From positions 1-23,871 of the IMG/VR virus record IMGVR_UViG_3300014962_000049: a DNA stretch of 23,871 nt. One strand, given 5' to 3'. Shown piece by piece: positions 1 through 6,092 of this stretch. Position numbers and translations under genes: made by a program. The first letter of the stretch is position 1. The number at the start of each line of letters is the position of its first letter. The notes under the pieces were generated by a model that was not told where the DNA came from, did no database searches, and was given only the letters and a program-made list of their open reading frames with translations. The stretch is from a virus.

Positions 1-1
1 C

Positions 2-205
2 TCCTACCGTGTGGCGTTCATGGTGCCCGACCCGTTCGTGGATGGTGACCTGTACGTGGTCCGTGAGTACAAGGATTACGGTGACTTGACACCCGTCTTG
101 GATGATGCTACGATTGAAGCGGTCGCTACCCTTGTGGAGTGGCTGGGTTCGCAACGTGACGTTCGGGGAGAGCGTGACGCTGTGTACCGTTCCTACTACA
201 TGTAG
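2..205 (+). CDS. Hypothetical protein, 5'-truncated by the window edge
   Basis: The reading frame is open from the first complete codon at 2 and ends at TAG 203-205, so only a C-terminal fragment of at most 68 residues is visible. A GTG at 11 could start it, but no ribosome binding site can be judged and the frame stays open upstream, so I treat it as partial. The tail is acidic and ends in a Tyr-rich stretch (YRSYYM). No motif or family is recognised. It is followed by a 124-nt gap containing two inverted repeats, so it may end an upstream transcript. Confidence 0.5.
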   Translation, partial: SYRVAFMVPDPFVDGDLYVVREYKDYGDLTPVLDDATIEAVATLVEWLGSQRDVRGERDAVYRSYYM

Positions 206-329
206 TAGTTAGCGTTCGGTTGGTGGATATAACACCCATCGGTTACGGTGGGTGCCACTATCTGTCCATCGGACGATGCACAGAACCACACACACGGTGT
301 GTGTGGATTGACACATACGGAGGTATGTC
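206..329 (+). promoter_or_regulatory. Leader region with two inverted repeats upstream of the DUF3846-like gene
   Basis: This is the only gap between the partial first gene and the gene at 330. It holds a -10-like TATAAC at 228-233 with no convincing -35. A 9-bp hairpin follows (233-241 with 246-254, loop GTTA, one G-T pair). Next is a perfect 10-bp inverted repeat around a single G (286-295 with 297-306). Last comes a small stem presenting the ribosome binding site (313-318 with 323-328, loop GGAG). No T-run follows the first hairpin, so a classical intrinsic terminator is not supported. Promoter, operator or leader roles are inference. Confidence 0.35.
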
Positions 330-923
330 ATGTTGAAAGCAGGAGTGTTGTTCCCGACCGGTAACGGAACCTATCCGGACCCCGTGTTCATTGACGATTA
401 CAAGGACATTCAGTCGGCGGTCGGTGGCGTGTTCACCACCGTGTCGTTCCGCACCGAAGCAGACGGACGCGAACTTGCGTTGGTCGGCTACCTGCCCGAC
501 GAAATGTACGAACGCAATCAGGACACAATCAACTGGTACGCCAGTGCCCTGTTCCAGCAGGAACTGTACGGCCCGTGCGTCGTGACATGGGCGTTGTCCC
601 CCAACGGCTATTATGATGGTGACATTCACGACATGCCCGAGGATGTGTCCGTGTTCCTGTTCGGACCCTTCACGCAGAAGGTTGTGGAAGCGTACACTCA
701 AGCAGGGTTGATGGGCATGATGTTCAACAACGCCGTCAGGGATGGTGTCCTCACGGAGGATGAGTTGGATGAACTCATGGACTTCATTGAAGCACAAAAC
801 AACGACGACACCAGCGACTACACGGATGCCGACCGCATCCGCATGTTGGTGCTGTTGAACCGTGTGGAGAACTACGTTCTCATGGAAGAACTCAAGCAGA
901 ACAACGATAGTCAGGAGTCATAA
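330..923 (+). CDS. DUF3846-like phage protein
   Basis: 197 residues. The first ~110 residues follow the pattern of DUF3846-type phage proteins: a short 'VFIDDYKDIQSAVGG' segment, a strand-rich stretch, a 'YLPDEMYERNQDTINWYASAL' type helix (split here as the LPDE and NWYASAL elements), then a 'YGPCVVTWA' strand. These proteins are common in actinophages and have no known activity. The C-terminal ~80 residues are acidic and helical (repeated DEL/DELMD). The ATG at 330 has a good GGAGG at 319-323. The stop codon overlaps the start of the next gene (TAATG), suggesting coupling. The family assignment rests on pattern memory; length and acidic tail are seen directly. Confidence 0.55.
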   Translation: MLKAGVLFPTGNGTYPDPVFIDDYKDIQSAVGGVFTTVSFRTEADGRELALVGYLPDEMYERNQDTINWYASALFQQELYGPCVVTWALSPNGYYDGDIHDMPEDVSVFLFGPFTQKVVEAYTQAGLMGMMFNNAVRDGVLTEDELDELMDFIEAQNNDDTSDYTDADRIRMLVLLNRVENYVLMEELKQNNDSQES

Positions 924-1093
924 TGGCTAAAACTGGTACGGACGGGGCGGAGAAATCCGCCCCGTCATACAAGGCAGGTAAGTACAAGTGTCCGAAGTGC
1001 GCGAACACTATTCAGGTGTTCATCACAATGTCAGCCCCGCCTGTGTGCGGGAAGCACCCGACCGGTGCCGTCATAATGGAGGTAAAAAAGTGA
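923..1093 (+). CDS. Small zinc-ribbon-like protein (56 aa)
   Basis: A 56-residue frame from ATG 923, overlapping the upstream TAA by one base, to TGA 1091-1093. It carries CPKC at residues 23-26 and C42/H45 near the C-terminus. This C-x2-C...C-x2-H arrangement would bind one zinc ion like a treble-clef or zinc-ribbon knuckle. AGGAG at 913-917 is a usable ribosome binding site. Codons 7-15 contain a perfect 11-bp hairpin (941-966) that also constrains the protein. Function is unknown; phage miniproteins of this sort may bind nucleic acid or host RNA polymerase, which is inference only. Both ends overlap neighbours, which supports it being real. Confidence 0.65.
   Translation: MAKTGTDGAEKSAPSYKAGKYKCPKCANTIQVFITMSAPPVCGKHPTGAVIMEVKK
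941..966 (+). other. Perfect 11-bp hairpin with GAAA tetraloop inside the zinc-ribbon gene
   Basis: GACGGGGCGGA (941-951) pairs fully with TCCGCCCCGTC (956-966) around a GAAA GNRA tetraloop, starting 18 nt into the coding sequence. It has no T-run, so it is not a standard intrinsic terminator, but some actinobacterial terminators lack U-tracts. It may fold in the mRNA and affect expression of the downstream genes. Confidence 0.5.
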
Positions 1094-1392
1094 GCAGTTA
1101 CGATGCACAAGCGGTGCATGCCGCATGGATGGAAGTGGACAAGGAACGCCTAGGGGCGTTGCGTATGGCGAATGAGGAGATTCGCAGATTGGAGAAAGAA
1201 GTGGAACGGTTGAGTGAACGTCGGGAGATTACGGAGTTCATTACGGTGGACCAAACGGAGAATGGGCGTATTCGCATGTCGGTCCACCTGTTGGATGACC
1301 CGAACCAAACGGTGTTCTCGCTGGTGCGAGACACGTACTATGAGTGTCTGCGTGATTGGAAGAAGTTTGATGGATGGATGGTGAACCAATGA
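1090..1392 (+). CDS. Hypothetical coiled-coil protein (100 aa)
   Basis: The start is taken as GTG 1090, which overlaps the upstream TGA (GTGA) and has GGAGG at 1078-1082. An upstream ATG at 988 in the same frame would overlap the zinc-ribbon gene by 106 nt and is unlikely. Residues ~20-45 (EEIRRLEKEVERLSERRE) form a clear heptad coiled coil. The rest is a mixed segment ending in a Trp-rich motif (DWKKFDGWMVNQ). No family is recognised. It ends in an ATGA overlap with the next gene, so the two are probably translated together. Confidence 0.65.
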   Translation: MSSYDAQAVHAAWMEVDKERLGALRMANEEIRRLEKEVERLSERREITEFITVDQTENGRIRMSVHLLDDPNQTVFSLVRDTYYECLRDWKKFDGWMVNQ

Positions 1393-1778
1393 GCGGATGT
1401 GGCGTGGACATGCACGACGACGACTGCCTGTGTGATGTGGTCATCACGGACCCGACCCCTATCAGGGTTGCGGATGGCGTGAACAGCATGTGGATGGGAC
1501 CGGAGGTGTGCAAGGTGCGAGGCTATGGCATCCCGTGGACCCCCGACACCATATTGGATTACTTCTCCGACCTTTGTACGTTCTACGACAGGTGGTCTGA
1601 ACTGCAGAATCAGAAGGGTGCCAATACAAACAACGGCCCACACCAGCGGATGGTGCAGTTGCTTAAGCAGGGCGTTGCCGGTAAGGACATACGTCGCATC
1701 ATCTACAAGGAGTTCGGTGTTGAATATAGTCGGGCCGCCGTTTCTAAATGCAAAAGTAGACTTGGTTTGATTCCATGA
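1389..1778 (+). CDS. Putative HTH-containing protein (129 aa)
   Basis: The start ATG 1389 overlaps the upstream stop (ATGA); an in-frame ATG at 1374 is possible but overlaps more. The N-terminal half has several cysteines (C4, C13, C15, C41, C63) and no known motif. Residues ~84-127 (from PHQRMVQLL through GKDIRRIIYKEFG to SRAAVSKCKSRLG) resemble a resolvase/transposase-type helix-turn-helix, with a helix, a GKDI turn and a recognition-like helix ending in KSRLG. This suggests DNA binding, perhaps a small regulator. Its stop lies inside the 12-bp palindrome ATGATATATCAT (1775-1786), which could be an operator; that link is inference. Confidence 0.55.
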   Translation: MSGCGVDMHDDDCLCDVVITDPTPIRVADGVNSMWMGPEVCKVRGYGIPWTPDTILDYFSDLCTFYDRWSELQNQKGANTNNGPHQRMVQLLKQGVAGKDIRRIIYKEFGVEYSRAAVSKCKSRLGLIP

Positions 1779-1786
1779 TATATCAT
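1775..1786. promoter_or_regulatory. 12-bp perfect palindrome in the gap before the nuclease gene
   Basis: ATGATATATCAT is a perfect palindrome that contains the stop codon of the HTH-like gene. It is followed two bases later by TTGACA (1788-1793). It has the size and symmetry of a dimeric repressor half-site pair. No good -10 follows the TTGACA at 17 bases, so a promoter here is weak. Operator function is inference. Confidence 0.25.
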
Positions 1787-1815
1787 GTTGACACACTAGA
1801 ACTGGGAGGTTCCCG

Positions 1816-2652
1816 ATGAGATTCCATTCGTCCACTAAGCGTGTGTTCGTACGCCAGTCGTGGCTGAACGACATGATGCTGTGTCCCGAGAGGGCACGCT
1901 TGGGTAAGGTGATGCCGAACATGCGTACTGGTTCGGACGCTACCCTCATGGGTACCGCCGTACACTATGCGATTGAACGCGGCATTAATGACGAGATGCA
2001 AGGGCATGACCCCGACAGTTTGTCGGAGATTGCACTCACGAAGTTCGTTGACTTGCAGGCAACGGAAACGTGGAAGGAAACGAACATTGACCCGCAGAAA
2101 TACGATGCCTATATTGAGTCTATGGTGACCGCATGGCACGACGAGATTGCACCTACGCTGGTGTTCGGCGGGAGGGTGGAGTACCAGTTCGCTTACCCGC
2201 TGGGCATTGAGGTGCAAGGATGGTCGGTGTGGTGCGAAGGAACCATTGACTATGTGGACCCGAACGGTGTGGTGTACGACTGGAAAACAGCGAACCGTTC
2301 CTATAATGCTAGGGATAAGCAGTCCACTGCGATTCAGCCGACCGTGTACGCTGGTGCTGTCGCATCCATGGGTTGGTCGGAGTGGCCCGTTGACTTCAAG
2401 TACGGTGTCATGTTGCGTCAAGAAAAACCGAAGTCGCAGATTGTTTCCGTGTCACGTAATGAGTCGCACATGCGGTGGCTGCGCCACGCAGTACGACCGC
2501 TACTGGAAATGGCGATGGCAGTTGGCGAGGACAAAGTGTGGGTGTTGAACGACACAAGCGCACTGTGTTCCGAGCGTTGGTGTTCGTACTGGTCCGTATG
2601 TAAAGGTGCTTTTCTGTCACCTGTTGACATGTCGGTACCGGATACTGTATAA
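1816..2652 (+). CDS. Cas4/RecB-like PD-(D/E)XK nuclease, probable Fe-S cluster
   Basis: 278 residues with the RecB/Cas4 nuclease motifs in order: GTAVH with H50, E122 in a VEYQF strand, GTIDYVD with D145, the D155-W-K157 catalytic pair (DWKTA), and Q174-x3-Y178. Four cysteines (C23 near the N-terminus; C251, C256, C262 near the C-terminus) match the split arrangement that holds an iron-sulfur cluster in Cas4/AddB-type nucleases. Likely role: a DNA exonuclease or end-processing enzyme in phage replication or recombination. No CRISPR genes are nearby, so adaptation is not implied. ATG 1816 has GGGAGG at 1804-1809. It ends just before the iteron-like region that precedes the replication genes. 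Confidence 0.85.
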   Translation: MRFHSSTKRVFVRQSWLNDMMLCPERARLGKVMPNMRTGSDATLMGTAVHYAIERGINDEMQGHDPDSLSEIALTKFVDLQATETWKETNIDPQKYDAYIESMVTAWHDEIAPTLVFGGRVEYQFAYPLGIEVQGWSVWCEGTIDYVDPNGVVYDWKTANRSYNARDKQSTAIQPTVYAGAVASMGWSEWPVDFKYGVMLRQEKPKSQIVSVSRNESHMRWLRHAVRPLLEMAMAVGEDKVWVLNDTSALCSERWCSYWSVCKGAFLSPVDMSVPDTV

Positions 2653-2679
2653 CTGTAAACTGTCAATAGTAATAACTGT
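2644..2679. repeat. Iteron-like ACTGT direct repeats
   Basis: ACTGT occurs at 2644-2648, 2652-2656, 2659-2663 and 2675-2679, with spacings of 8, 7 and 16 bases (about one, one and two units), in an AT-rich stretch. The first copy overlaps the end of the nuclease gene. Regularly spaced short direct repeats next to AT-rich DNA, just upstream of helicase and primase genes, are typical of replication origins or regulator-binding arrays. Copy number is small, so this is suggestive only. Confidence 0.35.
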
Positions 2680-2717
2680 TCTGTTTTGTCCATGCCAATA
2701 GTTATTGGAGGATGGTG

Positions 2718-2745
2718 TTGACAAAGCCGATAGGTGCCCTGTAAC
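2718..2745 (+). promoter_or_regulatory. Candidate promoter ahead of the helicase/primase cluster
   Basis: A perfect -35 hexamer TTGACA (2718-2723) is followed after 16 bases by TGTAAC (2740-2745), a fair -10. Transcription would begin near 2752, just at the 5' edge of the cloverleaf-like element. The -10 lies in the loop of an 8-bp inverted repeat (2732-2739 with 2748-2755, one G-T pair), which could instead be an operator. This is a by-eye match to the sigma-70 consensus. Confidence 0.35.
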
Positions 2746-2757
2746 TTGGGTACCTAT

Positions 2758-2832
2758 GAGGGACGGGCAGTCACTAGGCTTAAGTGACGGCTACGGCCCG
2801 ATAAGATAGTGGACCTCCACTGTTCGTCCCTC
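2758..2832 (+). ncRNA. Candidate structured RNA or cruciform, cloverleaf-like, 75 nt
   Basis: A closing 8-bp stem (GAGGGACG 2758-2765 with CGTCCCTC 2825-2832) encloses three hairpins. These are a 6-bp stem with a 7-nt loop (2770-2775 with 2783-2788), a 3-bp stem capped by a TACG tetraloop (2789-2791 with 2796-2798), and a 5-bp stem with loop ACCT (2808-2812 with 2817-2821). The size is tRNA-like. However, the 6-bp arm lacks U33, no TTCGA T-loop is present, and the arm order is wrong for a tRNA. I recognise no riboswitch or ribozyme consensus. It could be a 5' leader element of the gene at 2871, a free ncRNA, or a DNA cruciform at an origin. Confidence 0.4.
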
Positions 2833-2870
2833 ACACATTCCACACAAACAACACACCAAGGAGGCGTGTT

Positions 2871-3317
2871 ATGAATACCCCAACCAGCAAGGACCAGTCC
2901 ATCATCACTCAGGTAGCCGCGAAGATTGCGGCTGACCTTACCCCTAAGTCGGACGATGTAATGAAGAACATTTCCGATTGGGTCATGGCGTTTGATGCCT
3001 GTGCCGAGGCGTTGCTCGCCAAGGCCATGTACAATGAGGGCCACAGCGCACCCAGCGCACCGGCCCCGACCGCAGACCCCGTTCAGGTGGCAACCGAGCG
3101 CATCATGGAAGCGTTCCCGAACAGCACCGTCCAGCAGTTTGAGGTGCGAGTCAAGGGCCAACAGCACGGACCCCTGCCCGAGTGGCTGGCATCCGCATGC
3201 CGTGCCAAGGGCGTGACCGAGGTGTGGGACAACCGTGACAAGTTGTCGCAGAACCCGAAGCGTCCGTGGTTCAAGTCCACCACCACCGAGGATGCCTTTT
3301 GGGCACCACGCAAGTGA
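2871..3317 (+). CDS. Hypothetical protein at the head of the replication cluster (148 aa)
   Basis: 148 residues; ATG 2871 has a near-perfect AAGGAGG (2858-2864). The N-terminal ~55 residues are helical. A short Ala/Pro linker (HSAPSAPAPTADP) follows at ~58-70. The C-terminal ~75 residues are basic, with 'PLPEWLASACRAKG' and a Trp/Pro-rich end (KRPWFKSTTTEDAFWAPRK). This conserved-looking C-terminal block is of a type seen in many phage proteins of unknown function beside replication genes. DNA binding or helicase loading is conceivable from position but not shown. It sits directly upstream of the DnaB-like helicase with an 11-nt gap, so it is very likely co-transcribed with it. Confidence 0.7.
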   Translation: MNTPTSKDQSIITQVAAKIAADLTPKSDDVMKNISDWVMAFDACAEALLAKAMYNEGHSAPSAPAPTADPVQVATERIMEAFPNSTVQQFEVRVKGQQHGPLPEWLASACRAKGVTEVWDNRDKLSQNPKRPWFKSTTTEDAFWAPRK

Positions 3318-3328
3318 GGTAAAACATA

Positions 3329-4405
3329 ATGACAACCTCCGAGTTCACGGAGCGTTGGGCGGCACTGGGGCGGGGCGAGCATATCGCCCCGCCCGAACCG
3401 TCTATACGCACACATAAGTTCTACGAACCGCTGGTGAAAGCGGCTGACGAATACGTACATTGGGCACAACATCCGAACGACCGTATCTATACGGGCTTCA
3501 AGGACTTGGACGCGGAGATGCGTGGCATCGCCCCGTCCGAACTATGCCTGATTAACGGGTACTCGCACTCAGGTAAGACCCTGTTCCTGTTGCAGATTCT
3601 CGTAGCCAACGCTGACAAGCCGGTAATATATTTCTGTCCCGACGAACCACGCACACTCACGCTCATCAAGTTGGCGTGCGTAATGCATGGTGTGGACGCG
3701 AATGACCTAGAGCATAGGATTGCGAACGCTGACCCCAACGCGATTGCGTTGTTGCGTCAGACCGCACAGGACCACTTCCCCAAGTTGGCAGTGTTTGACC
3801 AAATGATGACACTTAATGACATGGAGAAAGCCATGGCTGAGGTGTCTGATATGTGGGGCAAGCCTGCGCTTATGGTGTTTGACTATTTGGAACTGTTGCA
3901 GGGTGGAGGCGAGGACGTACCGTCCAAAGCAAACACCATCAAAGCGTTCGGCAAGCGTCACAATATACCGCTGTTGGTGTTGCACCAGTCGTCACGCACC
4001 GCAGGTGCAGACGGCAAGAAGATGACCATCTCCTCGGGTGCGTACGGTGGCGAGCAGCAGGCCACCCATATTGTGGGTGTGCGGCGCAAGAAGTTTGAGA
4101 TTGAATCTATGATTCGTGACGTTGAGGAACGCATTGAACGTGCGACCACCAGCACCGAACGGCTCATGGAGAAACTGGACTCCTTGCGTTACGACTTGCG
4201 TATCCATCAGAACACGCTGACGGTGAACCTAGTCAAGTGCAAACGTCCTGCGTCCGTCCTGTTGGACGACATGGACTTTGAGATTGAATACGGCACCGGA
4301 AGGTTGACAAGGTTGCCTAACGGTGTGCTTCCATGGAAAGCCAGCGACGAACCCGTAAGCGAGGACGACACTGAGCAGTTGTCCATACTAGATGAGGATT
4401 GGTGA
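3329..4405 (+). CDS. DnaB-type replicative helicase (RecA-fold ATPase)
   Basis: 358 residues with a RecA/DnaB ATPase core: Walker A GYSHSGKT (77-84), the DnaB-type 'FCPDEP' with candidate catalytic Glu E106, Walker B LMVFD with D185, the LLVLHQSS sensor (H219/Q220), a GG/Gln patch near 240-244, and a C-terminal 'LTVNLVKCKRPAS' strand like the DnaB 'vvKnR' end. A coiled-coil insertion (about 255-290) sits before the last strands. There is no DnaB N-terminal primase-binding domain, as in many phage helicases. Role: ATP-driven 5'-3' unwinding at the phage fork. ATG 3329 has GAGG at 3317-3320. The stop overlaps the primase start (TGATG), which fits a helicase/primase pair. Confidence 0.88.
   Translation: MTTSEFTERWAALGRGEHIAPPEPSIRTHKFYEPLVKAADEYVHWAQHPNDRIYTGFKDLDAEMRGIAPSELCLINGYSHSGKTLFLLQILVANADKPVIYFCPDEPRTLTLIKLACVMHGVDANDLEHRIANADPNAIALLRQTAQDHFPKLAVFDQMMTLNDMEKAMAEVSDMWGKPALMVFDYLELLQGGGEDVPSKANTIKAFGKRHNIPLLVLHQSSRTAGADGKKMTISSGAYGGEQQATHIVGVRRKKFEIESMIRDVEERIERATTSTERLMEKLDSLRYDLRIHQNTLTVNLVKCKRPASVLLDDMDFEIEYGTGRLTRLPNGVLPWKASDEPVSEDDTEQLSILDEDW
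3368..3394 (+). other. Perfect 11-bp GC-rich hairpin inside the helicase gene
   Basis: GGGCGGGGCGA (3368-3378) pairs fully with TCGCCCCGCCC (3384-3394) around the loop GCATA, starting 39 nt inside the helicase gene (codons 14-22). It has no downstream T-run, so it is not an obvious intrinsic terminator. Its core resembles the 941-966 hairpin. Confidence 0.5.
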
Positions 4406-5301
4406 TGAACCCACATTTGTTGGGCCTGTACGTTTCCCTGTTCCGTGGCAGGGGTGATGTGTACGGGCACGAAGAAGGACGGTGCGTCAAGGAACCCTTG
4501 ACGACCGACATATTCGCCGGACATTTGACCGGCATGACTTTGCCTATTGGCGTATACCCTATTGTGCCTTTGCGCGGCGGCTTCCACGTAGTGTGGGGTT
4601 GCTCCGACATTGACATTGAGGCCCTGCCGATGGCGCGCCGCATCCAACATGCGTTGGAAGCGGCAGGCATTGTGTCATGGGTAGAGCGTTCACGCTCCAA
4701 GGGCTACCATGTGTGGGTGTTCGCCGCAGGATTGGTGCCTGCGTCAGACATGCGTCGCATGTTGCTACTAGCGCACCAAGTTGCAGAGGTGCCAGCCCGT
4801 GAAGTCAACCCCAAGCAAGAGGTGCTGACCGGTGGCAACTACGGCAACTATGTACGTCTGCCCTACCCCAACATCTATGACCTTAGCACTGACAAGCGTA
4901 GAGTGCTAGACCAATATGACAAGCCGGTTCCGTTTGAGCAGTTCGTCATGGACGCACACGCCACACGTAACCAGCCCGAGGACATAGCACGCATCGCCGC
5001 ATTGTGGGTGCCACCAGCACCGACCGTAGCGGTACGCAATCTGCAGGTGTGTGAGTCTGTAGACGAAGCGTTGCGCAAGTTGTCCCCGCTCGGGAAAGTG
5101 ATATGGCGTGACGGCCCCCTTGAGGGCCGTGACCGTTCATCCACGCTGACCAAGTTGGCACACGAATGTGTGCGTTCAGGTATGAACCCGAGCGAAACCA
5201 AAGTGCTGATTACCGACGCAGACCTACGGTGGGGCAAATATCACATGCGCCCCAACGGCGAGATGGAGATTGACAAACTAGTAGTACGAGTCTTTACCTA
5301 G
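4405..5301 (+). CDS. Archaeo-eukaryotic primase (AEP), TOTE-like
   Basis: 298 residues from ATG 4405, overlapping the helicase stop; upstream in-frame TTG 4399 and GTG 4402 are less likely. The N-terminus has the 'LFRGRGDVYG' signature of TOTE-type AEP domains. The metal-binding pair is D68/D70 in CSDIDIE, followed by SKGYHVW (S98, H102), and 'NPKQEV...GNYVRLPY' (135-154), the nucleotide-binding third motif. Residues ~218-298 form a PriCT-like helical C-terminus (RDRSSTLTKLAHE, then a 'DADLRWGKY' end). Role: de novo primer synthesis, possibly some polymerase activity, with the adjacent helicase. No TOPRIM/DnaG-type primase is seen in the window. Confidence 0.82.
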   Translation: MNPHLLGLYVSLFRGRGDVYGHEEGRCVKEPLTTDIFAGHLTGMTLPIGVYPIVPLRGGFHVVWGCSDIDIEALPMARRIQHALEAAGIVSWVERSRSKGYHVWVFAAGLVPASDMRRMLLLAHQVAEVPAREVNPKQEVLTGGNYGNYVRLPYPNIYDLSTDKRRVLDQYDKPVPFEQFVMDAHATRNQPEDIARIAALWVPPAPTVAVRNLQVCESVDEALRKLSPLGKVIWRDGPLEGRDRSSTLTKLAHECVRSGMNPSETKVLITDADLRWGKYHMRPNGEMEIDKLVVRVFT

Positions 5302-5316
5302 AACTAGGAGGCAACT

Positions 5317-5592
5317 ATGGATAACCCACATCACAAATATGAGGACGCTTCTAATACGTGGAGCGAGATTGACTGGAGCAAGGTTCCTGATGCTCCAACA
5401 TATACGGATAACGTGGAAATCACCAGCACGAAACTGCGCCGGTTGCGCAGGTATCAGGACCGCCACGATTATGCGATGGCACTAGTGCCGTCATGTAAGC
5501 GGCTGGGCTACGGCACGAACCCGCGCTGTTTGTGCGGTGACGAATGTCGGCTTGTTGATAGTTACTTGAAATGGAGAGAGAATGACTGGTGA
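5317..5592 (+). CDS. Hypothetical protein with C-terminal Cys cluster (91 aa)
   Basis: ATG 5317 is preceded by AGGAGG (5306-5311), whose first bases form one arm of a short hairpin with the previous gene's end (5297-5301 with 5304-5308). The N-terminal ~45 residues are acidic. A basic helix follows (TKLRRLRRYQDRHD, ~38-51), then a small Cys-rich tail (C60, then CLCGDEC at 70-76) ending in YLKWREN. The cysteines could bind one metal ion. No family is recognised. The last 11 nt overlap the next gene, so coupled expression is likely. Confidence 0.6.
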   Translation: MDNPHHKYEDASNTWSEIDWSKVPDAPTYTDNVEITSTKLRRLRRYQDRHDYAMALVPSCKRLGYGTNPRCLCGDECRLVDSYLKWRENDW

Positions 5593-5878
5593 GATTGACA
5601 CACCGTGGTGGCACCCGATTGAAACGGGTGGCACACTGGATTGCATGCAGTGCCCGTACAACTCGGGCACCAACTGGCGTACTCTGTTTGAGAAAGAGTG
5701 TGACCATTATGATGATGCGATTCAGATGTGGCGCGGCACCCGCGAGGACCTCAGGTATGCACACCACCTAGGGGAAATGATGCGTAACGTCATCACGAAC
5801 GTCTATAGTGGGCGTGGACTCCCCGAGGATGTGGCAGACCTGTTGCATACGTGGGACGAGCAGTTCCGTGGAGAGTGA
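5582..5878 (+). CDS. Hypothetical protein with CxxC motif (98 aa)
   Basis: ATG 5582 overlaps the end of the upstream gene by 11 nt; GGAGAG at 5573-5578 can serve as ribosome binding site. Residues 1-30 contain paired Trp (TPWWHPI) and C20-x2-C23, with C38 further on. The middle is helical and acidic. The C-terminus (LPEDVADLLHTWDEQFRGE) resembles short regulatory or partner-binding tails. No family is recognised. Its final codons (RGE, stop) are shared in sequence with the end of the next gene, a trace of the local duplication described there. Confidence 0.55.
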   Translation: MTGEIDTPWWHPIETGGTLDCMQCPYNSGTNWRTLFEKECDHYDDAIQMWRGTREDLRYAHHLGEMMRNVITNVYSGRGLPEDVADLLHTWDEQFRGE

Positions 5879-6092
5879 CGACATTGTGACCACACTACGA
5901 AACGAATGTCAATGCTCCGATGATTGCAGGGCATCAAACGACCCATGCATTTCCATGCGAGCCGCTGATGAGATTGAACGCCTACGGGATGGCATTTTGA
6001 AGTATGTGGCAACTATTAGCGACTGCTATTGCACCCCTGCTATGGAAAGAGATGCATTGGAACTGTTGAAAGGAGTGTGGCGTGGAGAGTGA
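5868..6092 (+). CDS. Small 'ESDDIVT' phage protein, copy 1 (74 aa)
   Basis: GTG 5868 gives a protein starting (M)ESDDIVTTLRNE with a C-terminal 'AADEIERLR' helix. This N-terminal DDIVxxLR plus AADEIERLR pattern is widespread in short phage and prophage proteins of unknown function. It has seven cysteines, several between the two motifs (CQCSDDC), possibly metal-binding. The frame overlaps the preceding gene by 11 nt, and the same 11-nt overlap sequence recurs at the next junction. The protein next door (6082) is a paralogue, so this pair arose by tandem duplication. The start is chosen by that shared junction. Confidence 0.65.
   Translation: MESDDIVTTLRNECQCSDDCRASNDPCISMRAADEIERLRDGILKYVATISDCYCTPAMERDALELLKGVWRGE

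Noticed and set aside
308-313. TTGACA before gene 330 as a promoter
   Set aside because: A -10 would fall inside the gene; the hexamer also occurs in coding sequence, so it is probably chance.
258-797. Minus-strand frame opposite the DUF3846-like gene
   Set aside because: In phase with the sense codons and composed like a mirrored gene; the plus-strand gene has a good start, ribosome binding site and family pattern.
988-1089. N-terminal extension of the coiled-coil gene to ATG 988
   Set aside because: It would overlap the zinc-ribbon gene by over 100 nt; GTG 1090 has GGAGG and a GTGA overlap.
1816-2652. CRISPR-adaptation Cas4 gene
   Set aside because: The fold and cysteines resemble Cas4, but no repeats, cas1 or cas2 are in the window; such nucleases are common phage replication/recombination enzymes.
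2758-2832. tRNA gene
   Set aside because: The size and acceptor-like stem fit, but there is no U33, no T-loop TTCGA, no proper D-arm and the arm order is wrong.
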